Source of the DNA: Pseudomonas sp. PB106
GTDB taxonomy: Bacteria > Pseudomonadota > Gammaproteobacteria > Pseudomonadales > Pseudomonadaceae
DNA length: 64,000 bases
Assembly (NCBI RefSeq): GCF_009764645.1
Contig: NZ_RWIM01000119.1
Coordinates: forward strand, 28,279-92,278
Direction: 5' to 3'
Positions 9,627-19,049 of the stretch are shown here, piece by piece. Each line of letters opens with the position of its first letter. Within the stretch, counting starts at the first letter, position 1. The position numbers were made by a program, and so were the translations under genes. The notes under the pieces are model-generated. The model saw only the letters and a list, made by a program, of their open reading frames with translations. It was not told the DNA's origin and made no database searches.

Positions 9627-10136
9627 TCAGTCATCCGCCTTGGCGAGCACTTGATTGGTGTTACGGATGCCGGCCTGGTCCAGGGTCAGATCGACTTCGG
9701 TGATTTCCAGTGGCGTGATCTGTACCGTGTGGCGCCATTGGGTTTCCGGCAAGTCGCGGTAGGCGGCGAGAACGCCGACATAGCTACTGCCCTCTTCCAC
9801 CTTGAGCTTCAGCTCCACGGTTTCGCCCGGGCGCAATTCGAGTTCTTCACTGGCCACCAGATCCGGGTTGAGGGATTCCTTGGCGCGCTCGTAGAGGCTG
9901 AAGAAATCAGCGTTCTCGAAAGTCACCGGATGCTTGAGTTCGAACAGACGCACCACCACTGGCGATGGGCGGCCGTTGAGGTCCAGGTTCAACTGATCGC
10001 TGCCGGTGAGTTTCAGGTTGATCTTGGTCACTTTCGAGTACGGCGACAGCGACGAGCAACCGGCGAGCAACACCAGCACGGTGAGCGCAGTCAGCGTCTT
10101 GAAAAAAGCGGTCGAGCGGCGAGACATGCGCATCAT
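9627..10136 (-). CDS. tssJ: T6SS outer-membrane lipoprotein TssJ
   Basis: A 169-residue lipoprotein with a basic N-terminus, a hydrophobic core and a lipobox LLAGC whose lipidated cysteine is C27. The mature part has a transthyretin-like beta-sandwich pattern (NLDLNGRPSPVVVRLFELK) typical of TssJ, the outer-membrane partner of the TssM C-terminus. The product matches the gene called lip2 in P. aeruginosa HSI-II. Methionines at 1, 2 and 4 are all possible starts; the first overlaps the fha stop by four bases, which favours coupling. Confidence 0.94.
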   Translation of the reverse strand: MMRMSRRSTAFFKTLTALTVLVLLAGCSSLSPYSKVTKINLKLTGSDQLNLDLNGRPSPVVVRLFELKHPVTFENADFFSLYERAKESLNPDLVASEELELRPGETVELKLKVEEGSSYVGVLAAYRDLPETQWRHTVQITPLEITEVDLTLDQAGIRNTNQVLAKADD

Positions 10137-11329
10137 CCTTGGTGGTCGGTGTGGAGGGTGGAGATCAGGCGAATCTGTTCTTCGTAGGCCTGGGCGAAGT
10201 CGCGGGCCAGCAGACGCTCGCTCCAGTCATCGTCCTGACGCAGTGCCTGGTGATAACGGCCGAACGCTCTCCAGCGCCCGCCCGACGTGGCGATCAACGG
10301 CTTGCTGTCGCGCTCGAAACGCAGCGTCAGTTGCTCCGGCGAAAAGTGTTCTAACGTGCCGCGCACGGCCGCGCGGCTGGCAGTCAGCAGTGCCACCTGA
10401 TGCGCCTGCAGATCGCGGAACGCACGGGAGATGGCTTGCTCGGCGGGCAGGTGGCCGGGCTTGCTTGGCTGCAACAGAATCTGCAGCGCTTCGCTCGGAT
10501 CGACGGCGAATTTCAGCGGATTCTTGTTGGTGCCTTGCACGGTGGTCTGGGCCAGACGCAGTTCGTTTTTCAGCTCGGAACGGGTGCGCAGGCTCTGTTG
10601 CAAACCGCCGATGCTCTGACGCAGCAAGCGCGCGGCGTTCAGCGCCAAGGCTTCGCGCTCGTCGTGGCTGAGGCCTTTGACATCCACGCCCAGCGCAGCG
10701 CCGAAGTGCTCCCAGAAACCTTCGCTCTGACGCTCGACGGCTTTCGGTGCCGGAGCGGGCTCAGGTTCGGCGGGGGCGGCGATCAGCTCCGGCACCATCA
10801 GGCTTTCCATGTCGATGCGCGCGTAGTCGGCACGCTGACGGGAGTCCTCAGGCTTGGTGTTAGGCGCGAGCAGTTCGTCGATTTCCGAGTACACACGCTC
10901 TTGCTGTTCGAGGGCATTGAGCGGGTCGAGGTCGAGGAACGCGTCGTCCGGGATGATGCTGCCGGCGGGGCGCGGACGCCCGGCTTCACCGTCGAAAGTC
11001 GCGGGATCGCGCACTAGCCGCGCGCGTATCTCGAAGTCACCGAGCACGTAGGTGCTGCCGTGCTCGATACGCACCGGTTCGCCTTTGTGCAGGCGTGCGC
11101 CGCTGTCACCGTCCTGCACACCGTTGCTGCTGGTGTCGGTCAGGAAGAAAGTGCCCTCGCGGTAGCTGACAATCGCGTGGTGATTGGACAAGTGACGCTT
11201 GCGGTCAGGGATGATCCAGTCGCAGTCCTCGCCCCGCCCGATCACGCCGCCGGCCTGTTTAAAGGTCTTCTGGCACAACTCGGAGGGCACGAACTGCTTG
11301 GTGTTCAGCATTTCGAAAACCAATTCCAT
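10133..11329 (-). CDS. fha2: T6SS FHA-domain protein (Fha2/TagH type)
   Basis: A 398-residue protein with an N-terminal forkhead-associated domain (about 28-95) showing IGRGEDCDWIIPD, HLSNHHAIV and DTSSNGV, the residues that bind phosphothreonine. A low-complexity linker with many Glu, Ala and Pro residues (about 140-205) leads to a C-terminal type VI-specific domain of unknown fold. It is the expected reader of Stk1 phosphorylation and sits in the same operon as the kinase and phosphatase. The gene sits in the HSI-II position between the small lipoprotein gene and tssJ. Confidence 0.92.
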   Translation of the reverse strand: MELVFEMLNTKQFVPSELCQKTFKQAGGVIGRGEDCDWIIPDRKRHLSNHHAIVSYREGTFFLTDTSSNGVQDGDSGARLHKGEPVRIEHGSTYVLGDFEIRARLVRDPATFDGEAGRPRPAGSIIPDDAFLDLDPLNALEQQERVYSEIDELLAPNTKPEDSRQRADYARIDMESLMVPELIAAPAEPEPAPAPKAVERQSEGFWEHFGAALGVDVKGLSHDEREALALNAARLLRQSIGGLQQSLRTRSELKNELRLAQTTVQGTNKNPLKFAVDPSEALQILLQPSKPGHLPAEQAISRAFRDLQAHQVALLTASRAAVRGTLEHFSPEQLTLRFERDSKPLIATSGGRWRAFGRYHQALRQDDDWSERLLARDFAQAYEEQIRLISTLHTDHQG

Positions 11330-11347
11330 GTTTGATGCTCCTTGCGG

Positions 11348-11488
11348 TCACTTGCCGCGATTGACCGCTTGCGGATCACCCAACGGGCGATAGTCGTTGT
11401 CGTTGAATTTGTAATTGCCGCTACAGCCGCCAAGGCCGCATAGAACGACGAGGGTCAGCAGGACAGCGTGCCAGTGACGAACAGACAT
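11348..11488 (-). CDS. 46-residue T6SS-associated small lipoprotein (OrfX position)
   Basis: A short gene between fha and sfa2. The ATG at 11488 follows a GGAGA site with eight bases spacing. The product begins MSVRHWHAVLLTLVVL, a typical type II signal peptide, followed by lipobox LGGC. This leaves a mature peptide of about 25 residues, beginning CSGNYKFNDNDYRPLG. P. aeruginosa HSI-II has a small open frame called orfX at the same place (PA1664, recalled from memory), so this is probably its counterpart. Function is unknown; a tiny outer-membrane lipoprotein could assist TssJ or membrane-complex assembly, but that is speculation. Confidence 0.75.
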   Translation of the reverse strand: MSVRHWHAVLLTLVVLCGLGGCSGNYKFNDNDYRPLGDPQAVNRGK

Positions 11489-11581
11489 CAGAGGGTCTCC
11501 AGGTGTAGACAAAGCACAAAGCGCCGACCCTTGCGGGCGGCGCTGAAATAGTTTTTTGAGGTGAAATCGATGAGCGTTTGC

Positions 11582-13102
11582 CTAGCCATCGAAATCCCCC
11601 AGATTGATGTTCAGACGGCCGAGGCGGTACAGCAGCGTGCGCCGAGGCAGGCCCAGTTCGCGGGCCGCGAGGGTCTGGTTGCCGTCATTTTTGCGCAGGC
11701 AATCGAGCAACAAAGTGCGCTCGACCTGCTCCAGACGTTCGCGCAGATTCAAATGGCTGTTGTCTTCCAGCACCGGTTCCATGCGCAGGGAGAAATGCTC
11801 GGCGAGCAACTCGCCGCCCTCGCACAACAGCACCGCGCGCTCGACCAACGCCTTGAGTTCGCGGACGTTGCCGGGGAAGGTGTAACCGCCCAGATGCTCC
11901 AGCGCTGCGTCCGACCAGCGCACCGGATCACGCTGCAAATACGTGCAGGTCTTCTCGGCGAAATGCTGGGCCAGTTCGAGGATGTCGCCTTCGCGCTGAC
12001 GCAGCGCCGGCAGCTCGATCGGGAATTGCGCGAGGCGGTAGTACAAGTCCTCGCGGAATTTGCCTTCGCTGACCAGCGTCGACAGATCGCGGTGGGTGGC
12101 GGCGATGATGCGCACGTCGATCTTGTGCGTGTCGTTGGAACCCAGCGGACGGATCTCGCCTTCCTGCAACACGCGCAGAATCTTCGCTTGCAGCGACAGC
12201 GGCATGTCGCCGATCTCGTCGAGCAACAGCGTGCCGCCATTGGCCGCGTCGAACAGCCCGGCGCGGTCGCGGTCGGCGCCGGTGAAGGCACCTTTGCGAT
12301 AGCCAAACAGCTCGCTTTCCAGCAGGTTTTCCGGGACCGCCGCGCAGTTCTGCACGATGAACGCCTGGGAACGGCGCGGGCCACAATCGTGAATGGCCCG
12401 GGCGACGACTTCCTTGCCAGTACCGGTTTCGCCACGCAGCAACACGGTGTACGGGCTGTGCAGCACTTTGCTGATCAGCGAATGGGTCTGGCGCATCGCC
12501 GCACTTTTGCCGATCAGGCCATAACCACTGATGCTCGGCACACTGCGCGCGACCGTGGCCGATTGCGCCAGCGGCTGACGCAAGCGTTGCAGCAGGTGCA
12601 ATTGACCGAGCACGAACGAGCCGAGCTGGCCGAGGGAATCAGCAAAACCTTGCAGATCGGTACGACGACGGCTGGCGCACAGCAGCAGACCTTCGACAGC
12701 CTTGTTTCGATTGACCAGCGGCACGCACAGCAACGACTGCCACGGCGACGCCGCTGCCGGCAGGAAACTGGTTTCGTGCAGGCTGCCACTCAAGTCGTCG
12801 AGGCACACCACGCGGTTCTGGCACAGGGCGAATTGCAGCAGTTGTTCACCGTTGTAATCCGCCGGCAGGCTCGCCGCCTCGCGCGGCTGCAGCGCGCCGT
12901 CGAGGCACTCGGCGTTCATCCCCAGGCAGGTGTGGGTGGCGTCGAGCAGATACAGCTGCGTGAGTTCGCATCCGCTCAGCTCGGCCAAGCCGCGCACGAA
13001 GTCACCCAGCAACGCAGCACCGTCCGCCGCCCGCGACAGGCTGGCGAATTGCGCCAGCAACGCTTCGGCATAAACCAGTGGCTGCGGCACCTGAGTGAAC
13101 AT
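11582..13102 (-). CDS. sfa2: Sigma54-dependent activator Sfa2 of the T6SS cluster
   Basis: A 506-residue enhancer-binding protein. The N-terminal part (1-180) resembles a GAF sensory domain. The AAA+ module has Walker A GETGTGKE (224-231) and the sigma54-contacting loop GAFTGA (271-276), both intact. The C-terminus has a Fis-type helix-turn-helix (NQTLAARELGLPRRTLLYRL). It should turn on RpoN-dependent promoters of this cluster; two candidates lie at 25212-25241. I prefer the ATG at 13102 (GAGGTGG site seven bases away) over a GTG nine bases upstream. A 93-base gap separates it from the next gene. Confidence 0.93.
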   Translation of the reverse strand: MFTQVPQPLVYAEALLAQFASLSRAADGAALLGDFVRGLAELSGCELTQLYLLDATHTCLGMNAECLDGALQPREAASLPADYNGEQLLQFALCQNRVVCLDDLSGSLHETSFLPAAASPWQSLLCVPLVNRNKAVEGLLLCASRRRTDLQGFADSLGQLGSFVLGQLHLLQRLRQPLAQSATVARSVPSISGYGLIGKSAAMRQTHSLISKVLHSPYTVLLRGETGTGKEVVARAIHDCGPRRSQAFIVQNCAAVPENLLESELFGYRKGAFTGADRDRAGLFDAANGGTLLLDEIGDMPLSLQAKILRVLQEGEIRPLGSNDTHKIDVRIIAATHRDLSTLVSEGKFREDLYYRLAQFPIELPALRQREGDILELAQHFAEKTCTYLQRDPVRWSDAALEHLGGYTFPGNVRELKALVERAVLLCEGGELLAEHFSLRMEPVLEDNSHLNLRERLEQVERTLLLDCLRKNDGNQTLAARELGLPRRTLLYRLGRLNINLGDFDG

Positions 13103-13112
13103 CACGCCCACC

Positions 13113-15770
13113 TCAGGCGAACTCGCACGTCACGCTGGCTTCACCGTCGAGCGTGGCATGCACACGCTTGAGGCTTTCACCGGTGGCCATGGCGTCGAGC
13201 AGACGATCCGCCACCAGCGGCAGCACGTGCTGGTCGAGCAGATGGTCGATCAGGCGCGCACCGCTTTCGCTTTGCGTGCAACGCTCGGACAGATGATCGA
13301 CGAGGTTCTGGCACCAGCTGAAATCCAGCTGACGACGGTTGAGACGCTCGCCGAGACGACCGAGTTTGATCTCGATCAGCTCGCGCAGCACCGGGCCGCC
13401 GACCGGGTAGTACGGCACCACTTTCATCCGCGCCAGCAGCGCTGGTTTGAAGTGTTTGCTGAGTACCGGGCGAATGGTTTCTTCGAGGACTTCAGCGGTC
13501 GGGCGTGCGCCGTTTTCGCAGAGGTCGCTGATCTTGTCGCTACCGAGGTTCGAGGTCATCAGGATCAACGTGTTGCGGAAGTCGATCTCGCGACCTTCGC
13601 CGTCGTTGGCCACACCTTTGTCGAAGATTTGGTAGAACAGGTTGAGCACGTCCGGGTCAGCCTTCTCGACTTCATCGAGCAGCACCACCGAATACGGTTT
13701 CTGCCGCACGGCTTCGGTAAGCATGCCGCCCTCGCCGTAACCGACGTAGCCCGGTGGCGCGCCGATCAGACGGGAGACGGTGTGCTTCTCCTGAAATTCG
13801 GACATGTTGATAGTGGTGATGAAACGGTCGCCGCCGTACAGCAAGTCAGCCAAGGCCAATGCGGTTTCGGTTTTACCCACACCACTCGGGCCGACCAGCA
13901 GGAACACGCCGACCGGGGCATCAGGTTTGTTCAGGCCGGCAGCGGTGGCGCGCATCGAGCGATCCAGTGCATGCACGGCTTGTTCCTGACCACGAATGCG
14001 CGTGCGCAGGTCGGTGGCGAAACTGGCGACTTTGGCGTTGTGTTCGCGGGCCAGTTGCGCCAACGGCACACCGGTCCAGGCGCTGATCACTTCGGCGACC
14101 AGACGCGGGCACACCTCGAAACTGACCAGACGTTCTTTGACCTGGGCCGCAGTCAGGGCGCTGTGGGTTTCGTTGAGTTGGGCTTCCAGCGCTTCGACGC
14201 TCTGGCCTTCTTCCACTTCGGCAGCGATGGTTTCGATCACCGTACCTTCGGCGTCTTCTTCAACGCTGACGGTCCCCTCGACGGCGGCGGCTTCGCGAGC
14301 CTTGGCCAGTTGCTGACGCAGTTCCAGCAGGCGTTCGGCCAGTTGCTTCTGCTCAGTCCACAGGGTTTCCAGCGCGACCATTTCGTCTTCGGCTTCGTCA
14401 AGACGAGCTTCCAGAGCATCCAGCGCTTCGTGATCGATCAGCAGACCGGCCTCGGCATCGCGGCGCAGCGCCTGACGCTGACGGCCACCTTCAGCCAGTT
14501 CGCCACGCAGGCGCTCAAGGCTTTCCGGGGCGGCGGCGAGGCTGATGCGTACGCGGGCGCACGCGGTGTCGAGAACGTCGACGGCTTTGTCCGGCAGTTG
14601 CCGACCGGCCAGGTAACGTGCGGACAATTCCGCCGCCGAGACCACCGCGTCATCACGCAGGTAGATGCCGTGGCTCTTCTCGTAAACCTGCGCCAGACCA
14701 CGAAGGATGGTCACCGCTTCGCTGACGGTCGGTTCGTGCAGTTGCACTGGTTGGAAACGACGGGCCAGCGCCGGGTCCTTCTCGAAGTATTTCTTGTACT
14801 CAGCCCAGGTGGTGGCGGCGATGGTGCGCAGCTCGCCACGGGCCAGTGCCGGTTTCAGCAAGTTGGCCGCATCGGAACCGCCAGCGTTGCCGCCCGCGCC
14901 GATCAGGGTGTGGGCTTCGTCGATGAACAGAATGATCGGTTTCGGCGAGGCTTTGACTTCGTCGATCACGCCTTTGAGGCGACGTTCAAATTCACCTTTT
15001 ACACTGGCGCCGGCCTGCAACAGGCCCATGTCCAGCGAGAGCAGTTCAACGCCCTTGAGCACTTGCGGCACTTCACCGGCAGCGATGCGCGAAGCCAGGC
15101 CTTCGACGATGGCGGTCTTGCCGACACCGGCCTCACCGACGACGATCGGGTTGTTCTTGCGGCGACGGGCGAGGATGTCGACCATCTGCCGGATCGCGCC
15201 GTCACGGCACAGCACCGGATCGAGTTTGCCGTCGCGGGCCTGTTCGGTCAGGTTGTGGGTGAAGCGTTGCAACAGCGATTCGCCTTGGGCCGCTGGTTTG
15301 CCATTGGCAGCCGGTTGCTCCTGTTGCGACAGGGCAAATTCCTTCAGGCGATCGATGTTCAGTTTGGCGAGCAGCGGCTGATAACGGCTGCCGGCGTAGC
15401 GCATCGGATTGCGCAGCAGCGCAAGGATCAGTGCGGCGTCTTCGACCTGGGTCTGGCCCAGTTCGAGGTTGGCCACCAGCAGCGCGTCTTGCAGCCATTG
15501 CACCAGTTCCGGGGCGAATACCGGGTTGCGCGAGGCGCTGTGTTCAACCCGCGATTGCAGCGCGGCACTCAGTTCGCCGGCGTCCACATCTGCATCTTGC
15601 AGCGCACGCGACAGTAAGCCGTTCGGACGCTCCAGCAAGCCGAGCAGCAAGTCTTCGACAAGGATCTTGCTGCCGCCACGGGCCACGCAACGCTCGGCCG
15701 AACGTTCCAGATCACGACGGGTTTCGGCGTCCAGCGCCTGGATGAGTTGTTGCAGGTCTACGTTGATCAT
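13113..15770 (-). CDS. tssH: T6SS sheath-disassembly ATPase TssH (ClpV)
   Basis: An 885-residue AAA+ unfoldase of the ClpB/ClpV family. An N-terminal double Clp repeat domain (1-150) is followed by AAA1 with Walker A GEAGVGKT and Walker B ILFIDEAH. A coiled-coil middle region (about 420-530) and AAA2 with GPSGVGKT and VVLLDEVEKAD follow. ClpV extracts contracted TssB/TssC sheath for recycling after firing. Both nucleotide sites look intact and the length is normal. It sits between tssG and sfa2. Confidence 0.97.
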   Translation of the reverse strand: MINVDLQQLIQALDAETRRDLERSAERCVARGGSKILVEDLLLGLLERPNGLLSRALQDADVDAGELSAALQSRVEHSASRNPVFAPELVQWLQDALLVANLELGQTQVEDAALILALLRNPMRYAGSRYQPLLAKLNIDRLKEFALSQQEQPAANGKPAAQGESLLQRFTHNLTEQARDGKLDPVLCRDGAIRQMVDILARRRKNNPIVVGEAGVGKTAIVEGLASRIAAGEVPQVLKGVELLSLDMGLLQAGASVKGEFERRLKGVIDEVKASPKPIILFIDEAHTLIGAGGNAGGSDAANLLKPALARGELRTIAATTWAEYKKYFEKDPALARRFQPVQLHEPTVSEAVTILRGLAQVYEKSHGIYLRDDAVVSAAELSARYLAGRQLPDKAVDVLDTACARVRISLAAAPESLERLRGELAEGGRQRQALRRDAEAGLLIDHEALDALEARLDEAEDEMVALETLWTEQKQLAERLLELRQQLAKAREAAAVEGTVSVEEDAEGTVIETIAAEVEEGQSVEALEAQLNETHSALTAAQVKERLVSFEVCPRLVAEVISAWTGVPLAQLAREHNAKVASFATDLRTRIRGQEQAVHALDRSMRATAAGLNKPDAPVGVFLLVGPSGVGKTETALALADLLYGGDRFITTINMSEFQEKHTVSRLIGAPPGYVGYGEGGMLTEAVRQKPYSVVLLDEVEKADPDVLNLFYQIFDKGVANDGEGREIDFRNTLILMTSNLGSDKISDLCENGARPTAEVLEETIRPVLSKHFKPALLARMKVVPYYPVGGPVLRELIEIKLGRLGERLNRRQLDFSWCQNLVDHLSERCTQSESGARLIDHLLDQHVLPLVADRLLDAMATGESLKRVHATLDGEASVTCEFA

Positions 15771-15781
15771 GGCTCACGTCC

Positions 15782-16789
15782 TTAATGAATTTTGCTGCCC
15801 AGGGTCACCACGCCGTCCGCTTTCTCGCGGCCCAGCCAACTGGTCCAACCGAGGCGACAGGCGTTCTGCTCACCGATGCGCAGTTCGCGGATTTCTTCCT
15901 GGCGCAAGACCAGGCGAATGTCGTAATCGAGCGGGTCACGCAAGGTGAACCGCACCAGCGCGCAGAGCGGCTGGTAACCGAAACCGATCGGCAGGAATTC
16001 ATGGAATCGCTGCCAGTCGAGTTCGGTGATGTGAATGCGGAATTTGCCGCTGCGGTCGCGCACGTGCTCGCCGAGCACGAGGTCTTCACCGAGCAGGCTG
16101 TTGGCGCGGCCCAAACGATTGCGCTGTTCTTCGAGAATTTCCACGCGGCGTTCGATGCACTGCTCGATGACCAGGTCTTCGTGCTTGAAGTAGTAACGCA
16201 GCACGGCTTCGATCAACGCCGCCGAGTGCGCCCGCAAACTGAGCAAACCGAGGTACGGCAGCAGGCGTTTCCAGTTGAGTTCCTTGGCCTTGCGGATCTC
16301 GTCGCCGCCCAGACCGATCAGGGCAAACAGTTGCGAGGAAAACGGGTCAATCGCGCCGCTCTGGAAGCTCGCGCGGTAACGATATTTGCGCCAGATCGGC
16401 AGCATCAGCCGTTGCAGGCGATGGTGGAACAGGTCAAGGAAGTTGCGCGTCGGGTTGCCGTCTTCGCTGTCGCCCAAGGCTTGTTCGCCATAGAACGCCG
16501 GCAACGGCGAGCCGGAACCGACCAGGCCGATCAGGTTGAAACGCATGCGCGCGCGCATCTGGCCGTGCTCTTCGAAGAACTCGACGCGATCGACGTCGCT
16601 GCGCGGAAAACCGAGGCTCGGGTTGGCCTGGAACTCGACCTGATCGTACAGATCGTCTTCGCTCAGATGCGGGTGTGCCTCGCGCAGCCGGTCGATCACC
16701 AGCAGCACGGCCTGAAACAGCGAGTACTCGCGTATTACCTTGGTCAGCCCGCTTAAAGCAGGGGCTGCAGGCCCATACGTGGTGTCCAT
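15782..16789 (-). CDS. tssG: T6SS baseplate subunit TssG
   Basis: A 335-residue TssG (VasB/ImpH family). With TssF, TssE and TssK it forms the baseplate wedge around the VgrG hub. The start at 16789 lies 37 bases inside the end of tssF and has a GAGAGG ribosome site, a typical coupled tssF-tssG overlap. The pattern PAFYGEQALGDSEDGNPTRNFLDLFHHR, spread over residues 98-125 or so, is characteristic of the family. Confidence 0.94.
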   Translation of the reverse strand: MDTTYGPAAPALSGLTKVIREYSLFQAVLLVIDRLREAHPHLSEDDLYDQVEFQANPSLGFPRSDVDRVEFFEEHGQMRARMRFNLIGLVGSGSPLPAFYGEQALGDSEDGNPTRNFLDLFHHRLQRLMLPIWRKYRYRASFQSGAIDPFSSQLFALIGLGGDEIRKAKELNWKRLLPYLGLLSLRAHSAALIEAVLRYYFKHEDLVIEQCIERRVEILEEQRNRLGRANSLLGEDLVLGEHVRDRSGKFRIHITELDWQRFHEFLPIGFGYQPLCALVRFTLRDPLDYDIRLVLRQEEIRELRIGEQNACRLGWTSWLGREKADGVVTLGSKIH

Positions 16790-18540
16790 TGGTACACCTC
16801 TCCCTGTGTGCTTTTTACCCGCAGCTCATGGAATGAATTGAGACTGGCGTAAAGCGCGAAAAACTCGTTAAGAACCGAGGCGAAAACGAACAGGTCGCCT
16901 TCGCCGATATACCCTTCCGGGTCGATGGTCAGTTCGGTGCGCAAACCGCGCACCGGCAAACCACGGTGCAAGCGGTCGACGTGGTGATGCTTGATGTGCT
17001 TGAGGCCGCCGAGCAGGCGTTTGCTGACCTTCTCCGCGTGCTGGTCGTAGTAGCGCGGCAAGTCGTAGGTTTCGAGAATCACCTTCAACGCATTGACGTC
17101 GGCCAGCGACAGATAGTTAAGCGACATGTTGCTGATCAGCTTCCACAGGAAGTCCCGGTTCAGCGGCGGCGCGAAACTGGACGTCGCTGGGGTGATGTTG
17201 CGGAAACTGAGGAACTCCGGCGTCTCTTCGCAGGCCATGCAGATATCGCCGAGCTTGATCTTGCGCGGCAGGTTCTGGTTGGTGCACATCAGCTCGATCG
17301 ACAGGGTTTCGTGGGCTTCGGTGTGGCGGATGCCGAAGCTCAGATACGTGTCGAGGCCGTCGTGCAGCAAGGACGAACGCTGGCGAATGCTGTAGTGCGG
17401 ACGGCTGTTGGGCACGTCGAAACTCGGGTCGTGCTCGAAGGATTCGAACGGCACGTATTCCTGATAACCGAGGCCACCGGGCTTCCAGCCGGTCACGGTT
17501 TCCACCGAGAACACGCCGCAGTTTTCCAGATCGTATTCCGCCGGCAGCAACAGGTATTCATCCTGCTTGCCGTCAAGGCGGATCGGCAGCGCGTCGTGGG
17601 CGAACAGGTTGGCAATCGGCGTGCAGAACAGCTTCACGTTATCCAGGGTCGGGCGCATGCGCATGATGCCGCTCTTGCGAATATCGAAGCGCAATTCCAG
17701 GCCGCGCATCTGCTTGAGCGTGTCTTCCGGCAGCGCGTTGATGATGTCCAGACCGTTGACGTCGACGAACAGGAACTTGTCCTGGAAGGCGAAGTATTCC
17801 TGCAGGTAGCGATAGCCGCGGAAGGTGTTCAGCGGATACGGGATCAACGCTTCTTCTTCGGCAAAGCCCACCGGTTTGACCCGATCACCGGGAATCTTGA
17901 ACGCCATCGGCTTGCCGCTGACGCCATCGATGGGTTTGCCGGCGCCGTCGAGCGGGATCAGCTCGATACCTTCAAGGTTGCGCAGCAGGCTCAGGTAAAG
18001 CATCTGGCTGATGTAGCGCTCGCCGGCAAAGTGCAGGCGCAGCTTGCTCAGTTCCAGCTCACCGAGGTGGCCGTCGGCGCTCATTTCCAGACGCAGGCTG
18101 AGCAGCGAGCCGTCGCCCTTCACCGAGTAGTTCAGCGCAGCCAGATCCAGCGGCAACACTTCAGTTGGGTAGCAGGTGCGGAAGCGGCAACGCACGTCTT
18201 CGATCGGTTTGCTTTCAATCGGCGTATCACGCTCGACGCGCAACGCCGGCCCGGATCGCTTGAGCGGATCGAACTGCAAAATGCTGAACGCCGGCAGCGG
18301 GCGCATGTAATTCGGCCACAGCAATTGCATCAACGAATGGCTGAGTTCCGGCAGCTCATCATCGAGCTTCTGGCGCAGCCGCCCGGTCAGAAACGCAAAG
18401 CCTTCGAGCAACCGCTCCACATCCGGATCCCGCCCGGCCTGGCCCAGATACGGTGCCAGCGCCGGACTACGCTCGGCGAAACGGCGACCGAGTTGGCGCA
18501 GTGCGGTGAGTTCGCTTTGGTAGTAGTGGTTAAAGGACAC
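16753..18540 (-). CDS. tssF: T6SS baseplate subunit TssF
   Basis: A 595-residue TssF (VasA/ImpG family), recognised by the N-terminal pattern FNHYYQSELTALRQLGRRFA, by ERLLEGFAFLTGRL and by the conserved length. It is the central baseplate wedge component. The gene overlaps tssG by 37 bases. Upstream the core order is interrupted: tssE, normally next to tssF in HSI-II-type clusters, is about 2 kb away, with the PAAR/DUF6402-like/membrane-protein cargo between them. Confidence 0.95.
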   Translation of the reverse strand: MSFNHYYQSELTALRQLGRRFAERSPALAPYLGQAGRDPDVERLLEGFAFLTGRLRQKLDDELPELSHSLMQLLWPNYMRPLPAFSILQFDPLKRSGPALRVERDTPIESKPIEDVRCRFRTCYPTEVLPLDLAALNYSVKGDGSLLSLRLEMSADGHLGELELSKLRLHFAGERYISQMLYLSLLRNLEGIELIPLDGAGKPIDGVSGKPMAFKIPGDRVKPVGFAEEEALIPYPLNTFRGYRYLQEYFAFQDKFLFVDVNGLDIINALPEDTLKQMRGLELRFDIRKSGIMRMRPTLDNVKLFCTPIANLFAHDALPIRLDGKQDEYLLLPAEYDLENCGVFSVETVTGWKPGGLGYQEYVPFESFEHDPSFDVPNSRPHYSIRQRSSLLHDGLDTYLSFGIRHTEAHETLSIELMCTNQNLPRKIKLGDICMACEETPEFLSFRNITPATSSFAPPLNRDFLWKLISNMSLNYLSLADVNALKVILETYDLPRYYDQHAEKVSKRLLGGLKHIKHHHVDRLHRGLPVRGLRTELTIDPEGYIGEGDLFVFASVLNEFFALYASLNSFHELRVKSTQGEVYQWTPRMGLQPLL

Positions 18541-18635
18541 GGGTTACCTGCCTGGTAGTGGAGCTCATTTAAAACAAAATCCTGTCGATGGGAGGGATCT
18601 GTTCAGCCATCTCATTGCCGATCTTCCGCCGCGCC

Positions 18636-19049
18636 TCAATCGTCCCCGACAATGTCGTACGGGGTATTACTGATAAAGCTGTTAAGCCAATGCGGCTTCC
18701 ATTCCGGAACCCTGATGCCGAAGTGCTGATCGCGTTTGTAAAAATCGATCCAGACGATGCCTACAATGGCGTCGGTCTCATCGGTAGTCATGTCCACTGC
18801 GTTTCGCGGGTACAAGGGCGATCGAAAAACAGCGTTGGAATCTCGCTTGTCGGTAATCCGCAAGTACGCCAAATCATCAAACGGGACCAGCCCCCCTCTG
18901 ACAGGCACATTTTCGATCAGATAATTACCCGACTTGCTGACAACCGAGCTGCTGGCCGGACGCGTGAACAGATTGTTCAGAGCGACGCTAAAAAAACCGA
19001 TTGCCAAGACCAGCAAACCGACGACCAAGGCTGTTCTTTTAACCCTCAT
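18636..19049 (-). CDS. Small membrane-anchored protein, candidate immunity protein
   Basis: A 137-residue protein with a basic N-terminus and one hydrophobic segment (TALVVGLLVLAIGFFSVAL), predicting a single membrane anchor with the rest in the periplasm. No family is recognised. Its start overlaps the stop of the preceding DUF6402-like gene (TGATG), the coupling usual for effector/immunity pairs, so immunity is the best guess. The C-terminus may be frameshifted. Removing one G from the GGGG run (plus strand 18644-18647) would bypass the stop at 18636. It would add about 24 plausible residues ending PPIDRILF, to a TAA at 18569-18571. Base composition is lower in GC than the neighbouring tss genes. 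Confidence 0.6.
   Translation of the reverse strand: MRVKRTALVVGLLVLAIGFFSVALNNLFTRPASSSVVSKSGNYLIENVPVRGGLVPFDDLAYLRITDKRDSNAVFRSPLYPRNAVDMTTDETDAIVGIVWIDFYKRDQHFGIRVPEWKPHWLNSFISNTPYDIVGDD

Noticed and set aside
13095..15617. 840-codon open frame antisense to tssH
   Set aside because: It mirrors codon bias of the real gene; the tssH frame has both AAA+ modules, and the opposite frame has no recognisable domain.
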